Source: Polaromonas sp. 39-63-25 (GTDB taxonomy: Bacteria; Pseudomonadota; Gammaproteobacteria; Burkholderiales; Burkholderiaceae_C). From it: DNA of 64,000 nt. Below are positions 1-10,435 of this stretch, piece by piece. Every line of letters starts with the position of its first letter. Position 1 is the first letter of the stretch. The notes under the pieces are model-generated. The model was not told the origin of the DNA, did not search any database, and worked only from the letters and a program-made list of their open reading frames with translations. The stretch is taken from positions 124,001 through 188,000 of the forward strand of contig NZ_NCJH01000006.1 of the NCBI RefSeq assembly GCF_002278925.1. Direction: 5' to 3'. The position numbers were made by a program, and so were the translations under genes.

Positions 1-953
<953 letters not shown>

Positions 954-1004
954 TCAGCCAAAGATTTTACGCTGGAAAACCTGCGGGCGTCAATTTGTCT
1001 TATG

Positions 1005-1016
1005 TCTTATATAAGA
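1005..1016. promoter_or_regulatory. 12-bp palindrome TCTTATATAAGA, likely GntR operator
   Basis: A perfect 12-bp palindrome, preceded by an extra half-site TCTTATG, ends 30 bp before the GntR start codon. GntR/HutC regulators usually bind AT-rich palindromes in their own promoter, so autoregulation, with possible control of mdh on the other side, is a reasonable inference. No second copy was noticed upstream of sdhC or gltA. Confidence 0.45.
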
Positions 1017-1045
1017 TATCATTGCAGGTATTCACACCCCAAGCC

Positions 1046-1816
1046 ATGGCCGCCCTCCCCACCCCCTCCCCTGACGATTTTCCAGGTGCCACGCCGGCTT
1101 TCAGCCCGCTGTACCAGCAGATCAAGGGCCTGATCCTGCAAAGCCTGCAATCGGGCGAGTGGAAGCCGGGCGAAGCCATCCCCTCCGAGATGGACCTGGC
1201 CGCCCGCTACCGCGTGAGCCAAGGCACGGTGCGCAAGGCCATTGATGAACTCGCGGCCGACAACCTGGTGGTGCGCCGCCAGGGCAAGGGCACGTTTGTC
1301 GCGACCCATGCCGAACAGCATGTGCAGTTCCGTTTCCTCAAACTCGTGCCCGACAGCGGCACACCGGGCAGCGAAGGCCCGGCCCAGCGCGACATCATCG
1401 ACTGCCGGCGCGTGCGCGCCAGCGCCGACATTGCCCGCGCGCTGGCGCTGCGCACCGGCGATGCCGTGCTGCAGGCACGCCGCGTACTGAGTTTTGCCGG
1501 AACACCGACGATTCTCGAAGACCTCTGGTTGCCTGCCGCCCCGTTCAAGGGCCTGACCGCCGAGCGGCTGGCCGACTACCACGGCCCGATGTACGCGCTG
1601 TTCGAGACCGAGTTCAATGTGCGCATGGTTCGCGCTGAAGAGAAAATACGCGCCGAAGCAGCCATCGACGGGCGCGAGCTGCTCCTGAAAGTAGCGCATG
1701 GCACGCCCCTGCTGAGCGTGGAGCGCATCGCCTACACCTACAACGATGTGCCGATGGAGTTGCGGCGCGGTTATTACCGCACCGACACCCACTACTACCG
1801 CAATACCCTGAACTGA
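1046..1816 (+). CDS. GntR-family transcriptional regulator (HutC/UTRA type)
   Basis: Predicted one-component repressor or activator of about 256 residues. The N-terminal winged helix (about residues 20-90) shows the GntR pattern: YQQIKGLILQSLQSGEWKPG, then IPSEMDLAARYRVSQGTVRK and the wing GKGTF. The remainder fits a UTRA ligand-binding domain ending in YTYNDVPMELRRGYYRTD, typical of the HutC subfamily. I chose ATG 1046, which starts just before the homologous region; an in-frame ATG at 995 would place the start inside the palindromic operator. Its position between mdh and sdhCDABE-gltA suggests it senses a central carbon metabolite; the ligand is unknown. Confidence 0.88.
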   Translation: MAALPTPSPDDFPGATPAFSPLYQQIKGLILQSLQSGEWKPGEAIPSEMDLAARYRVSQGTVRKAIDELAADNLVVRRQGKGTFVATHAEQHVQFRFLKLVPDSGTPGSEGPAQRDIIDCRRVRASADIARALALRTGDAVLQARRVLSFAGTPTILEDLWLPAAPFKGLTAERLADYHGPMYALFETEFNVRMVRAEEKIRAEAAIDGRELLLKVAHGTPLLSVERIAYTYNDVPMELRRGYYRTDTHYYRNTLN

Positions 1817-2140
1817 AAGCAGCGATGGGTTTCAAGGGCAACAAGTCATCGCTGCCGTGCAAGGCCCGGCCGCGCGAACAAACCAGCAACAGGAAAGTTC
1901 ATGCCGGCCGCAGCGGAGAGCTGTAATGCTTGAGTCAGCTTACCCCAGGCCCGGGACCATCGGCGCCCGAATGGCTCTGTTCTTGCCCCGTTTTTCTGAC
2001 AATAACCTGCTGCCATCGTCCTGTTGGTCCGGATGGATGCTGCGTTGCAATAGAATTCGAAGGTTTTCAGTTGTAATTGCGTCGTGCTTCACGGGCAGTT
2101 ACCAGGCAGTTACCAGACCTCTCCCCACGAAAGCCCAACA
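1817..2140. other. Intergenic region with the presumed sdh promoter
   Basis: These 324 bp hold no gene. At 1819-1855 there is a 9-bp inverted repeat (GCAGCGATG ... CATCGCTGC) with a 19-nt loop and no T-run, so it is a weak terminator candidate for the GntR gene. A TAGAAT at 2051-2056 could be a -10 for sdhC, but no convincing -35 sits 16-18 bp upstream. Confidence 0.4.
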
Positions 2141-2584
2141 ATGACAGAGCTGGCATCCAAACAGCGTGCAAAGCGGCCCGAGTTCCGCAACATCAACGCT
2201 TTTAAAGACCTGACCACCTACCGCATGACACCGGCGGCCTGGGTGTCCATCCTCCACCGCGCCAGCGGCGCCATCATGTTCATCCTGATGCCCTTCATCA
2301 TCTGGATGTTCGACACCTCGATTTCTTCCGAAATTTCATTCGAGAAATTCAAGGCGGCCTTCAACATCGGCATGCTGGGTTTGCCCGGCTTCATCTGGAA
2401 GCTGGTGGCCCTCGCCCTGATCTGGGCCTACCTGCACCATTTCATCGCCGGCCTGCGCCATCTCTACATGGACGCCACCCACAGGCTCAGCAACGAATTC
2501 GGCAAAAGCACCGCACTGGTCACGCTGGCACTGAGCATCGCGCTGACGCTGGTGCTGGGCGCCAAGCTGTTCGGCCTCTACTGA
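2141..2584 (+). CDS. sdhC: Succinate dehydrogenase cytochrome b556 subunit
   Basis: Membrane anchor of complex II; with SdhD it binds haem b and passes electrons to ubiquinone. The product is 147 residues with three hydrophobic segments (around IMFILMPFIIW, LALIWAYLHHFIAG and LALSIALTLVLGAKL). The SdhC signature is visible: RMTPAAWVSILHRASG near the N-terminus and the haem-ligand region HHFIAGLRHLYMD. I chose ATG 2141 (MTELASKQR) over an upstream in-frame ATG at 2084 because family members begin near here. First gene of sdhCDABE-gltA, 15 bp before sdhD. Confidence 0.95.
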   Translation: MTELASKQRAKRPEFRNINAFKDLTTYRMTPAAWVSILHRASGAIMFILMPFIIWMFDTSISSEISFEKFKAAFNIGMLGLPGFIWKLVALALIWAYLHHFIAGLRHLYMDATHRLSNEFGKSTALVTLALSIALTLVLGAKLFGLY

Positions 2585-2599
2585 TTCAAGGAGCAACCC

Positions 2600-2965
2600 A
2601 TGTCTGTGAACTACGGCTCCAAACGCCTCGTTGTCGGCGCGCATTACGGCACCCGTGACTGGCTGGCCCAGCGCGTCACCGCGGCCCTGATGGCCCTTTT
2701 TACTATCCTGCTGCTGGCTCAAGTGATCTTCACCAAGGGGCCCCTCGGTTATGACCGCTGGGCCGGTATTTTTTCGTCGCAGTGGATGAAGGTGCTGACC
2801 TTTGTCGTGATCCTTGCGCTGCTTTACCACGTATGGGTCGGCATGCGCGACATCTGGATGGACTACGTCAAGCCGGTGTGGCTCAAGCTGTCCCTGGACG
2901 TGTTCACGATCGTGTGGCTGGTGGCCTGCGCCGGCTGGGGCATCCAGGTGCTGTGGCGCCTTTGA
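2600..2965 (+). CDS. sdhD: Succinate dehydrogenase hydrophobic anchor subunit
   Basis: Second membrane anchor of complex II, 121 residues with three predicted transmembrane helices. The motif LLYHVWVGMRDIWMDYVKP contains the conserved histidine (haem ligand) and the Asp and Tyr found near the quinone site in SdhD. A purine-rich AAGGAG lies just before the ATG. It is 15 bp downstream of sdhC and 51 bp upstream of sdhA, consistent with one transcript. Confidence 0.94.
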   Translation: MSVNYGSKRLVVGAHYGTRDWLAQRVTAALMALFTILLLAQVIFTKGPLGYDRWAGIFSSQWMKVLTFVVILALLYHVWVGMRDIWMDYVKPVWLKLSLDVFTIVWLVACAGWGIQVLWRL

Positions 2966-3016
2966 GCCCCGGAACCGAGCCTCCACTTTTGACGACCGAC
3001 TTTTGAAAAAGCAATC

Positions 3017-4810
3017 ATGACTGCATCCTCCAAGCTTCCCAAACGCAAATTTGACGTGGTGATCGTCGGGGCCGGCGGCTCCGGCATGCGCGCCTCGCTG
3101 CAGCTGGCGCGTGCCGGCCTGAACGTGGCCGTTCTCTCCAAGGTGTTCCCGACGCGCTCGCACACGGTGGCGGCCCAGGGCGGCATCGGTGCCTCGCTCG
3201 GCAACATGTCCGAAGACAACTGGCACTACCACTTCTACGACACCGTCAAGGGCTCCGACTGGCTCGGCGACCAGGATGCGATCGAGTACATGTGCCGCGA
3301 AGCGCCCAAGGTCGTGTACGACCTCGAGCACATGGGCATGCCTTTCGACCGCAACCCCGACGGCACGATTTACCAGCGCCCTTTCGGCGGCCACACCGCC
3401 AACTACGGCGAAAAGCCGGTGCAGCGCGCCTGCGCCGCGGCCGACCGCACCGGTCATGCCATGCTGCACACGCTGTACCAGCAGAACGTCAAGGAAAAAA
3501 CCAGCTTCTTCGTTGAATGGCTGGCCATGGACCTGATCCGTGATGCCGCCGGCGACGTCGTTGGCGTGACCGCCATCGAGATGGAAACCGGCGACGTGCA
3601 CATCTTCGAAGCCAAGACCACGCTGCTGGCCACCGGCGGCGCCGGTCGCATTTTTGCCGCATCGACCAACGCCTTCATCAACACCGGCGACGGCCTGGGC
3701 ATGGCTGCGCGCGCCGGCATTCCGCTCGAAGACATGGAGTTCTGGCAGTTTCACCCGACCGGCGTGCATGGCGCCGGCGTGTTGCTGACCGAAGGCTGCC
3801 GCGGCGAAGGCGCGATCCTGCGCAACAGCAACGGCGAGCGTTTCATGGAGCGTTACGCACCGGCCTACAAGGACCTGGCACCACGCGACTATGTCTCGCG
3901 CTGCATGGACCAGGAAATCAAGGAAGGCCGCGGCTGCGGTCCGAACAAGGACTACATCAACCTCGACATGACCCACCTGGGCGCCGAGACCATCATGAAG
4001 CGCCTGCCTTCGGTGTTCGAGATCGGCCACAACTTCGCCAACGTGGACATCACCAAGGAACCGATTCCCGTGGTGCCCACCATCCACTACCAGATGGGCG
4101 GCATTCCGACCAACATCCACGGTCAGGTGGTCACCCAGGACGCCGACAACAAGAGCCAGGTTGTCAACGGCCTGTACGCGGTCGGTGAATGCGCCTGCGT
4201 CAGCGTGCACGGCGCGAACCGCCTGGGCACCAACTCGCTGCTGGACCTGCTGGTGTTCGGCCGCGCCGCCGGCAACCACATCGTCGAGTTCAACAAGACC
4301 ACCGCCCACAAGTCCCTGCCTGCCGACGCCGCCGACGCCACGCTGGCGCGCATCGCCCGCCTGGACAACGCGACGGACGGCGAATACGCCCAGGACGTGG
4401 CCAACGACATCCGTGCAGCCATGCAGCAGCATGCCGGCGTGTTCCGCACCCAGGCCATCATGGATGCCGGTGTCGCCAAGATCGCCGAACTGCGCAAGCG
4501 CGTGAGCAACATCGGCCTGAAGGACAAGTCGAAAATCTTCAACACCGCACGCATCGAGGCGCTGGAAGTCGAAAACCTGATCGAGGCGGCGCAGGCCACC
4601 ATCGTTTCGGCCGCGGCCCGCCACGAAAGCCGCGGCGCGCATTCGGTGGACGATTACGGCGACACGCCGGAACACCCGAACGGCCGCAACGACACCGACT
4701 GGCACAAGCACACCCTGTGGTACAGCGAAGGCAGCCGCCTGGCCTACAAACCGGTGCAGATGAAGCCCCTGACGGTCGACTCCGTGCCGCTCACCGTGCG
4801 CAGCTTCTAA
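3017..4810 (+). CDS. sdhA: Succinate dehydrogenase flavoprotein subunit
   Basis: Catalytic subunit that oxidises succinate to fumarate using covalently bound FAD. The length of 597 residues is usual. The dinucleotide-binding motif VVIVGAGGSGMRASLQLA is at residues 14-31. The FAD-attachment histidine is in TRSHTVAAQGGIG, and the active-site region includes FHPTGVHGAG and NRLGTNSLLDLLVFGRAAG. It precedes sdhB by 31 bp. FAD attachment would be assisted by SdhE, encoded two genes downstream. Confidence 0.98.
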   Translation: MTASSKLPKRKFDVVIVGAGGSGMRASLQLARAGLNVAVLSKVFPTRSHTVAAQGGIGASLGNMSEDNWHYHFYDTVKGSDWLGDQDAIEYMCREAPKVVYDLEHMGMPFDRNPDGTIYQRPFGGHTANYGEKPVQRACAAADRTGHAMLHTLYQQNVKEKTSFFVEWLAMDLIRDAAGDVVGVTAIEMETGDVHIFEAKTTLLATGGAGRIFAASTNAFINTGDGLGMAARAGIPLEDMEFWQFHPTGVHGAGVLLTEGCRGEGAILRNSNGERFMERYAPAYKDLAPRDYVSRCMDQEIKEGRGCGPNKDYINLDMTHLGAETIMKRLPSVFEIGHNFANVDITKEPIPVVPTIHYQMGGIPTNIHGQVVTQDADNKSQVVNGLYAVGECACVSVHGANRLGTNSLLDLLVFGRAAGNHIVEFNKTTAHKSLPADAADATLARIARLDNATDGEYAQDVANDIRAAMQQHAGVFRTQAIMDAGVAKIAELRKRVSNIGLKDKSKIFNTARIEALEVENLIEAAQATIVSAAARHESRGAHSVDDYGDTPEHPNGRNDTDWHKHTLWYSEGSRLAYKPVQMKPLTVDSVPLTVRSF

Positions 4811-4841
4811 GCCCAAGCCAACAAGATCAGCGAGAACCTCC

Positions 4842-5546
4842 ATGTCCAAACGCACTTTCCAGATTTACCGCTACGACCCCGACACCGACGCCAAGCCCTA
4901 CATGCAGACCATCGAGGTCGAGCTCGACGGCAGCGAACGCATGTTGCTGGACGCGCTGATGAAACTCAAGGCGCAGGACCCGACCATTTCCTTCCGCCGC
5001 TCCTGCCGCGAAGGCGTGTGCGGTTCGGACGCGATGAACATCAACGGCAAGAACGGCCTGGCCTGCCTGACCAACATGCGCACCTTGCCGGGCACCATCG
5101 TGCTCAAGCCGCTGCCCGGCCTGCCGGTGGTGCGCGACCTGATCGTCGACATGACGGACTTCTTCAAGCAGTACAACTCGATCAAGCCTTACCTGATCAA
5201 CGACAACGTGCCGCCTGAAAAAGAGCGCCTGCAGAGCCCCGAGGAACGCGACGAACTCAACGGCCTGTACGAGTGCATCCTGTGCGCGAGCTGCTCGACG
5301 TCCTGCCCCAGCTTCTGGTGGAACCCGGACAAGTTTGTCGGCCCGGCCGGCCTGCTGCAGGCCTACCGTTTCATTGCGGACAGCCGCGATGAAGCCACCG
5401 CCGACCGCCTGGACAACCTCGAAGACCCCTACCGCCTGTTCCGCTGCCACACCATCATGAACTGCGTCGATGTCTGCCCCAAGGGTCTGAACCCCAGCAA
5501 GGCCATCGGCAAGATCAAGGAAATGATGGTCCTGCGCACGGTCTAA
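4842..5546 (+). CDS. sdhB: Succinate dehydrogenase iron-sulfur subunit
   Basis: Carries three Fe-S clusters that pass electrons from SdhA FAD to the membrane quinone site. The 234-residue protein shows all three cysteine groups: the [2Fe-2S] set in SCREGVCGSDAMNINGKNG followed by LACLT, the [4Fe-4S] set in CILCASCSTSCPSFWW, and the [3Fe-4S] set in CHTIMNCVDVCPKGL. The stop codon is followed four bases later by a copy of repeat family B. Confidence 0.98.
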   Translation: MSKRTFQIYRYDPDTDAKPYMQTIEVELDGSERMLLDALMKLKAQDPTISFRRSCREGVCGSDAMNINGKNGLACLTNMRTLPGTIVLKPLPGLPVVRDLIVDMTDFFKQYNSIKPYLINDNVPPEKERLQSPEERDELNGLYECILCASCSTSCPSFWWNPDKFVGPAGLLQAYRFIADSRDEATADRLDNLEDPYRLFRCHTIMNCVDVCPKGLNPSKAIGKIKEMMVLRTV

Positions 5547-5550
5547 AAAT

Positions 5551-5646
5551 ATGGCCCCCACGCTCGTCGCTTCGCGTACTTCGCTGCCCCCCGGGGGGGC
5601 GCTGCGCCTGCGGCCCGGCAAAGCCGGTTCCGCGGCCCCGGCTGGT
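5551..5646 (+). repeat. Repeat family B, copy 1 (sdhB-sdhE gap)
   Basis: GC-rich 95-bp element starting GGCCCCCACG and containing GCTGCGCCTGCGGCCCGGCA-AAGCCGG, which forms a hairpin. Near-identical copies lie at 12236, 28080 and 29825 (reverse). It splits sdhB from sdhE inside one operon, so it is probably transcribed and may fold in the mRNA. Confidence 0.85.
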
Positions 5647-5703
5647 GAAGACAGAGGTCCCGCGCCCATCGCTTCGCTCGGCAGCGAAACCTCCAGCTGA
5701 ACC

Positions 5704-6027
5704 ATGCAGACAACCGACGAACTGCTTGGCGAACGGGCCCTGAGCAAACTCAAATGGCGTTGCCGCCGGGGCTTGCTGGAAAACGACCTGCTGATCGAAA
5801 AGTTCTTCCGGCGCCACGAAGCCACCCTGACCGTCAGCCAGGCCCAAGGCCTGAATGATTTAATGGATTTGTCTGACAACGACTTGCTGGACCTTCTGCT
5901 AAAACGAAAAGAGCCCAGCCAGCTTTCTGAAGCGGACGCGCAGGTAAGTGCATCTACTTACGAGGCCATGCAGGTCTTAAACTTGATTCGCGCCGCAGCC
6001 ACAGCCCCCGTGACTGACCCCTTTTGA
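5704..6027 (+). CDS. sdhE: FAD assembly factor SdhE
   Basis: Small cytosolic protein (107 residues, about 20 more than typical SdhE) that promotes covalent flavinylation of SdhA. The diagnostic RGxxE motif is present in WRCRRGLLENDLLIEKFF. The C-terminal 25 residues are extra compared with the family core. It sits between sdhB and gltA, 21 bp before gltA, where it is found in many proteobacteria. The 157-bp gap from sdhB is filled mostly by repeat family B. Confidence 0.92.
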   Translation: MQTTDELLGERALSKLKWRCRRGLLENDLLIEKFFRRHEATLTVSQAQGLNDLMDLSDNDLLDLLLKRKEPSQLSEADAQVSASTYEAMQVLNLIRAAATAPVTDPF

Positions 6028-6048
6028 TTTGACAAGAAAGACGCAAAA

Positions 6049-7359
6049 ATGAAGCTAGCTGACAACAAAGCCACCCTCTCCTTCAGCAATGGCAGCCCCA
6101 GTGTTGATTTGCCGGTGTACCACGGCAGCGTGGGTCCCGACGTCGTCGACATCCGCAAGCTGTATGCACAGACCGGCATGTTCACCTACGATCCGGGCTT
6201 CCTGTCCACCGCGTCCTGCCAGTCGGCCATCACCTATATCGACGGCGACAAGGGTGAGCTGCTGTACCGCGGCTACCCGATCGAGCAGCTGGCCACCAAC
6301 TGCGACTACATGGAAACCTGCCATCTGCTGCTTTACGGCGAACTGCCCAAGGCCGACCAGAAAAAGGAATTTGTCAGCCGTGTGACCAACCACACCATGG
6401 TCAACGAGCAGATGCAGTTTTTCCTGCGCGGCTTCCGCCGTGACGCGCATCCGATGGCCATCATGACCGGCCTGGTCGGCGCCCTGTCGGCCTTCTACCA
6501 TGACAGCACCGACATCAACAATCCCGAGCACCGCGAGATTGCCGCGATCCGCCTGATCGCCAAGATGCCGACCCTGGTCGCCATGGCCTACAAGTACACC
6601 ATGGGCCAGCCCTACATGTACCCCAAGAACAACCTGAGCTACGCCGGCAACTTCCTGCACATGATGTTTGCCACGCCATGCGAGGAGTACAAGGTCAACC
6701 CGGTGCTCGAACGTGCGCTGGACCGCATCTTCATCCTGCATGCCGACCATGAGCAGAACGCCTCCACGTCCACCGTTCGCCTGTGCGGCTCGTCCGGCAC
6801 CAACCCGTTTGCAGCAATTGCAGCCGGTGTTGCCTGCCTCTGGGGCCCGGCCCACGGCGGCGCCAACGAAGCGGCCCTCAACATGCTGGGCGACATCCAG
6901 AAGAACGGCGGCATCGAGAACATCGGCGAGTTCATCAAGCAGGTCAAGGACAAGAACTCCGGCGTCAAGCTCATGGGTTTTGGCCACCGCGTGTACAAGA
7001 ACTACGACCCGCGCGCCAAGCTGATGCAGGAAACCTGCAAGGAAGTGCTGCAGGAAATGGGTCTGGAAAACGACCCGCTGTTCAAGCTGGCCATGGCGCT
7101 GGAAAAGATTGCCCTGGAAGACGAATACTTCGTTTCGCGCAAGCTCTACCCCAACGTCGACTTCTATTCCGGCATCGTGCAGCGCGCCATCGGCATCCCC
7201 GTGCCGCTGTTCACCGCGATCTTCGCGCTGGCCCGCACGGTCGGCTGGATCGCCCAGCTCAACGAGATGATCGGCGACCCCGAGTACAAGATCGGCCGTC
7301 CGCGCCAGCTGTTCAACGGTTCCGTCCAGCGCGACGTCAAGCCGATCAACGCACGCTGA
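6049..7359 (+). CDS. gltA: Citrate synthase
   Basis: Condenses oxaloacetate and acetyl-CoA to citrate, the entry step of the TCA cycle. At 436 residues it is the hexameric, NADH-sensitive Gram-negative type. Active-site residues can be seen: the histidine in [15 protein letters not shown], the histidine in [16 protein letters not shown], and the aspartate in [11 protein letters not shown]. It ends the sdhCDABE-gltA transcript, as shown by a strong terminator 23 bp after the stop. Confidence 0.98.
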   Translation: MKLADNKATLSFSNGSPSVDLPVYHGSVGPDVVDIRKLYAQTGMFTYDPGFLSTASCQSAITYIDGDKGELLYRGYPIEQLATNCDYMETCHLLLYGELPKADQKKEFVSRVTNHTMVNEQMQFFLRGFRRDAHPMAIMTGLVGALSAFYHDSTDINNPEHREIAAIRLIAKMPTLVAMAYKYTMGQPYMYPKNNLSYAGNFLHMMFATPCEEYKVNPVLERALDRIFILHADHEQNASTSTVRLCGSSGTNPFAAIAAGVACLWGPAHGGANEAALNMLGDIQKNGGIENIGEFIKQVKDKNSGVKLMGFGHRVYKNYDPRAKLMQETCKEVLQEMGLENDPLFKLAMALEKIALEDEYFVSRKLYPNVDFYSGIVQRAIGIPVPLFTAIFALARTVGWIAQLNEMIGDPEYKIGRPRQLFNGSVQRDVKPINAR

Positions 7360-7381
7360 TCCGCCTGTACGCCTGACATCC

Positions 7382-7414
7382 AGCCCGCCCGTGGCAACAT
7401 GGGCGGGCTTTTTT
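7382..7414 (+). terminator. Rho-independent terminator after gltA
   Basis: The stem AGCCCGCCC / GGGCGGGCT encloses a 10-nt loop and is followed by TTTTTT. It closes the sdh-gltA operon. Confidence 0.9.
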
Positions 7415-7454
7415 GCGGCCCTGGCCACATGAAGACCACTTGAGGAGTTCACCC

Positions 7455-7835
7455 TTGACATTCATCCAGACTGCCGCTGAACTGCGTGCGGCCATCGCCC
7501 GCCCCACCGCGCCTCGCGCCTGCGACTGCGCACTGGGCGCCTGCGCCGGCTGGGAGAGCCTGGCCGAGTACCGCTGGGAAGCCAAGCAGATGAGCCTGAT
7601 CGCCACCTTGCGCGACCCCACCGTGGACGAACCCACCCTGGAAGAAAAACACCCCCGAGGCACCCGTTACGACTCGCCCGATGCCCCGGTGGCCGTCGGC
7701 TTTTTCCCCTACAACCGCTGCGAGGTCTGGCACTGCGGCCGCTGCGAGCGGCACCTGCTGCGTTACACCGAGTTCGGCGGCTACAACGTGGACCACCGGG
7801 TGCGGGCGCTCGATCCCGGCGGGATCATCGACTGA
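7455..7835 (+). CDS. Conserved cysteine-rich protein of unknown function
   Basis: Predicted cytosolic protein of about 126 residues. I chose TTG 7455 because TGAGGAG lies eight bases upstream; the in-frame ATG at 7413 falls in the gltA terminator. Two cysteine groups stand out: ACDCALGACAG near residue 20 and the CxxC in WHCGRCERHLLRY near residue 95, with histidines nearby, so metal binding is possible. There is no signal peptide or membrane segment. I do not recognise a family. It lies alone between the gltA terminator and a LysR regulator. Confidence 0.7.
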   Translation: MTFIQTAAELRAAIARPTAPRACDCALGACAGWESLAEYRWEAKQMSLIATLRDPTVDEPTLEEKHPRGTRYDSPDAPVAVGFFPYNRCEVWHCGRCERHLLRYTEFGGYNVDHRVRALDPGGIID

Positions 7836-7837
7836 TT

Positions 7838-7886
7838 GCTATCAATTAAATAGCTGCTTGCGCCCGTCCCCGCTGGGCTGGAGGCC
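7838..7886 (+). repeat. Repeat family A, copy 1 (intergenic)
   Basis: A near-consensus copy: the half-palindrome GCTATCAATTAAATAGC, then TGCTTGCGCCCGT, and the right-hand block GGGCTGGAGGCC. It starts two bases after a stop codon. Confidence 0.85.
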
Positions 7887-8064
7887 AAAAACACCTGAAA
7901 GCCTCCCCGCGGACGGCCGCGCCTGCCCCAGCCAGCGGGCAAGCCAGTCATCGCATTCCGCGATGACAGAGCCCGAACAAAGCGGTCAAAATAGGCAAAC
8001 ATCGTGAACCACGATGACTTTGACCCCTTTGATGAGCAGCTCAGAACGCAATTTCGCCCGCCGC

Positions 8065-8976
8065 ATGGACCTCACGTCGCTGCAATTGTTTGTGGCCGTG
8101 TGTGAGCTTGGCAGCATCGGCAAGGCGGCGGAGCGGGAATTCATTGCCGCGTCGGCCGTCAGCAAACGCCTGTCCGACCTCGAAGCCGCGCTCGACACCC
8201 CGCTGCTGTACCGCCACACGCGCGGCGTGGACCTGACGCCGGCCGGCCAGAGCCTGCTGCACCATGCCCGTTCGGTGCTGTTCAGCCTCGAGAAAATGCA
8301 GGGCGAACTCAGCGAATACGCGGCCGGCGTGCGCGGCCATGTGCGTGTGCATGCCAGCATCTCGGCCATCGTACAGTTCCTGCCGGAAGACCTGGGCACC
8401 TTCATCAGCCAGCATCCGGAGGTCAAGATCGACCTCGAGGAGCACCTGAGCACGGAAGTCGTGCGCGCGGTGCAGGAAGGCGCGGCCGATCTCGGCATCT
8501 GCAACACGGCCGACGGCATCGGCAAGTTGCAGACCCTGCCCTACCGCCAGGACCGCCTCGTGATGATCGTGCCGCGCGGCCATGTGCTGGGCACGCGGGA
8601 CAGCATCGCCTTTGCGGACAGCCTCGACTTCGACCATGTCGGCCTGCATTCGAACAGCTCGATCTACCTGGCCATGCGCGATGCCGCGGCGCAGGCCGGC
8701 CGCACGATCAAGCTGCGCATCCACGTGACCGGGCTGGACGCAATGTGCCGCATGATCCACAACGGCCTGGGCGTCGGCGTGATGCCGCAGCGGGCGTTCG
8801 AACTGATGCACGGCGTCGGCGAACTCGAATCGGTCGCGCTGACCGATGCCTGGGCGTCGCGCCAGATAGCCCTGGTGGCACGCGATTTTTCCAGCCTGCC
8901 CGTCACCGCTCGCCTGTTGGTCGACCACCTCACTGCGCGTGCGGTGACCCCGGACGGCGCACCCCTCCCCCCTTAA
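8065..8976 (+). CDS. LysR-family transcriptional regulator
   Basis: One-component regulator, about 303 residues from ATG 8065. The N-terminal helix-turn-helix (about residues 1-60) is typical of LysR: MDLTSLQLFVAVCELGSIGK, then AASAVSKRLSDLE and the wing LLYRHTRGVDLTPAGQSLL. The rest fits a periplasmic-binding-like effector domain. In-frame ATGs at 8014 and 8032 are possible, but none of the three has a clear ribosome binding site; I chose the one at the start of the homologous region. It ends 27 bp before leuC in the same direction, so regulation of leucine synthesis is possible but unproven. Confidence 0.88.
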   Translation: MDLTSLQLFVAVCELGSIGKAAEREFIAASAVSKRLSDLEAALDTPLLYRHTRGVDLTPAGQSLLHHARSVLFSLEKMQGELSEYAAGVRGHVRVHASISAIVQFLPEDLGTFISQHPEVKIDLEEHLSTEVVRAVQEGAADLGICNTADGIGKLQTLPYRQDRLVMIVPRGHVLGTRDSIAFADSLDFDHVGLHSNSSIYLAMRDAAAQAGRTIKLRIHVTGLDAMCRMIHNGLGVGVMPQRAFELMHGVGELESVALTDAWASRQIALVARDFSSLPVTARLLVDHLTARAVTPDGAPLPP

Positions 8977-9003
8977 AATCGACAGACCACGAAGGAAAAA
9001 CAC

Positions 9004-10425
9004 ATGGGACGCACCCTTTACGACAAGATCTGGGACGAACACGTCGTCCACACCGAGGAAGACGGCACAGCCATCCTCTACATCGACCGGCACCTGGTGC
9101 ACGAGGTGACCAGCCCGCAGGCCTTCGAGGGCCTGCGCGAAGCCGGCCGCAAGGTCTGGCGCATCAGCTCCATCGTCGCCACCGCCGACCACAACACGCC
9201 GACCACCGGCTGGGAGCTCGGCTATGACGGCATCACCGACCTGGTCAGCAAGGAACAGATCACCACGCTGGACAGCAACATCGCCGAGTTCGGTGCGGCC
9301 GCCTACTTCCCCTTCCTGTCCAAACGCCAGGGCATCGTGCATGTGATGGGGCCCGAGACCGGCGCCACCCTGCCCGGCATGACCGTGGTCTGCGGCGACT
9401 CGCACACCTCGACCCACGGCGCGTTTGGCGCACTGGCGCACGGCATTGGCACGAGCGAAGTCGAACACGTGATGGCCACGCAGACCCTGCTCGCCAAAAA
9501 AGCAAAAAACATGCTGGTCCGCGTGGACGGCATGCTGGCCCCGGGCCTGACCGGCAAGGACATCGTGCTGGCGATCATTGGAAAAATCGGCACCGCGGGA
9601 GGCACCGGCTACACGATTGAATTCGGCGGCGCGGCGATACGCGCGCTGAGCATGGAAGGCCGCATGACGGTCTGCAACATGGCCATCGAAGCCGGTGCCA
9701 GAGCCGGCTTGGTGGCGGTGGATGCCAAGACCATCGCCTACGTCAAGGGAAAGCCGTTGGCACCCACCGGCGTCGAGTGGGAGCAGGCGGCGCAGTACTG
9801 GAGCACGCTGCAGTCCGATGCCGATGCCGTGTTCGACACCGTGGTGCAGCTCGACGCGAGCCAGATCCGGCCGCAGGTCACCTGGGGCACCTCGCCCGAG
9901 ATGGTGCTGTCCATCGACGACCGCGTGCCCGACCCGGACAAGGAAAAAGACGCGAACAAGCGCGACGCCATCGAACGCGCCCTGACCTACATGGGCCTGC
10001 AGCCCGGCAAGGCTATCAACGACATCCTGGTCGACAAGGTCTTCATCGGCTCGTGCACCAACAGCCGCATCGAGGACATGCGCGAAGCGGCCGCCATCCT
10101 CCAGAAAATCGGCAAGAAGGTCGCCGGCAACGTCAAGCTCGCGCTGGTCGTGCCTGGCTCCGGCCTGGTCAAGGAACAGGCCGAGCGCGAAGGCCTGGAC
10201 AAGATTTTTGTCGCCGCAGGCTTTGAGTGGCGCGAGCCCGGCTGCTCCATGTGCCTGGCGATGAACGCCGACCGGCTCGAGCCGGGCGAGCGTTGCGCCT
10301 CGACGTCCAACCGCAACTTCGAAGGCCGGCAGGGCGCTGGCGGCCGCACCCACCTGGTGAGCCCGGCGATGGCCGCTGCCGCTGCGGTACACGGCCACTT
10401 CGTCGATATCCGCAAATTCTCCTGA
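9004..10425 (+). CDS. leuC: 3-isopropylmalate dehydratase large subunit
   Basis: With LeuD, isomerises 2-isopropylmalate to 3-isopropylmalate in leucine synthesis. At 473 residues it has the usual length. The aconitase-type [4Fe-4S] ligands are seen as the cysteine in the [14 protein letters not shown] motif (about residue 350) and the pair in [15 protein letters not shown] (about residues 410-415). The substrate-binding motif [13 protein letters not shown] is near residue 130. An AAGGAAAAAC precedes the ATG. leuD follows after 10 bp. Confidence 0.98.
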   Translation: MGRTLYDKIWDEHVVHTEEDGTAILYIDRHLVHEVTSPQAFEGLREAGRKVWRISSIVATADHNTPTTGWELGYDGITDLVSKEQITTLDSNIAEFGAAAYFPFLSKRQGIVHVMGPETGATLPGMTVVCGDSHTSTHGAFGALAHGIGTSEVEHVMATQTLLAKKAKNMLVRVDGMLAPGLTGKDIVLAIIGKIGTAGGTGYTIEFGGAAIRALSMEGRMTVCNMAIEAGARAGLVAVDAKTIAYVKGKPLAPTGVEWEQAAQYWSTLQSDADAVFDTVVQLDASQIRPQVTWGTSPEMVLSIDDRVPDPDKEKDANKRDAIERALTYMGLQPGKAINDILVDKVFIGSCTNSRIEDMREAAAILQKIGKKVAGNVKLALVVPGSGLVKEQAEREGLDKIFVAAGFEWREPGCSMCLAMNADRLEPGERCASTSNRNFEGRQGAGGRTHLVSPAMAAAAAVHGHFVDIRKFS

Positions 10426-10435
10426 GAGTCACATC

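Noticed and set aside
2336-4855. 839-codon minus-strand frame opposite sdhC-sdhA
   Set aside because: Shadow of sdhCDA; composition rich in His/Val/Gly typical of antisense GC-rich frames; no domain.
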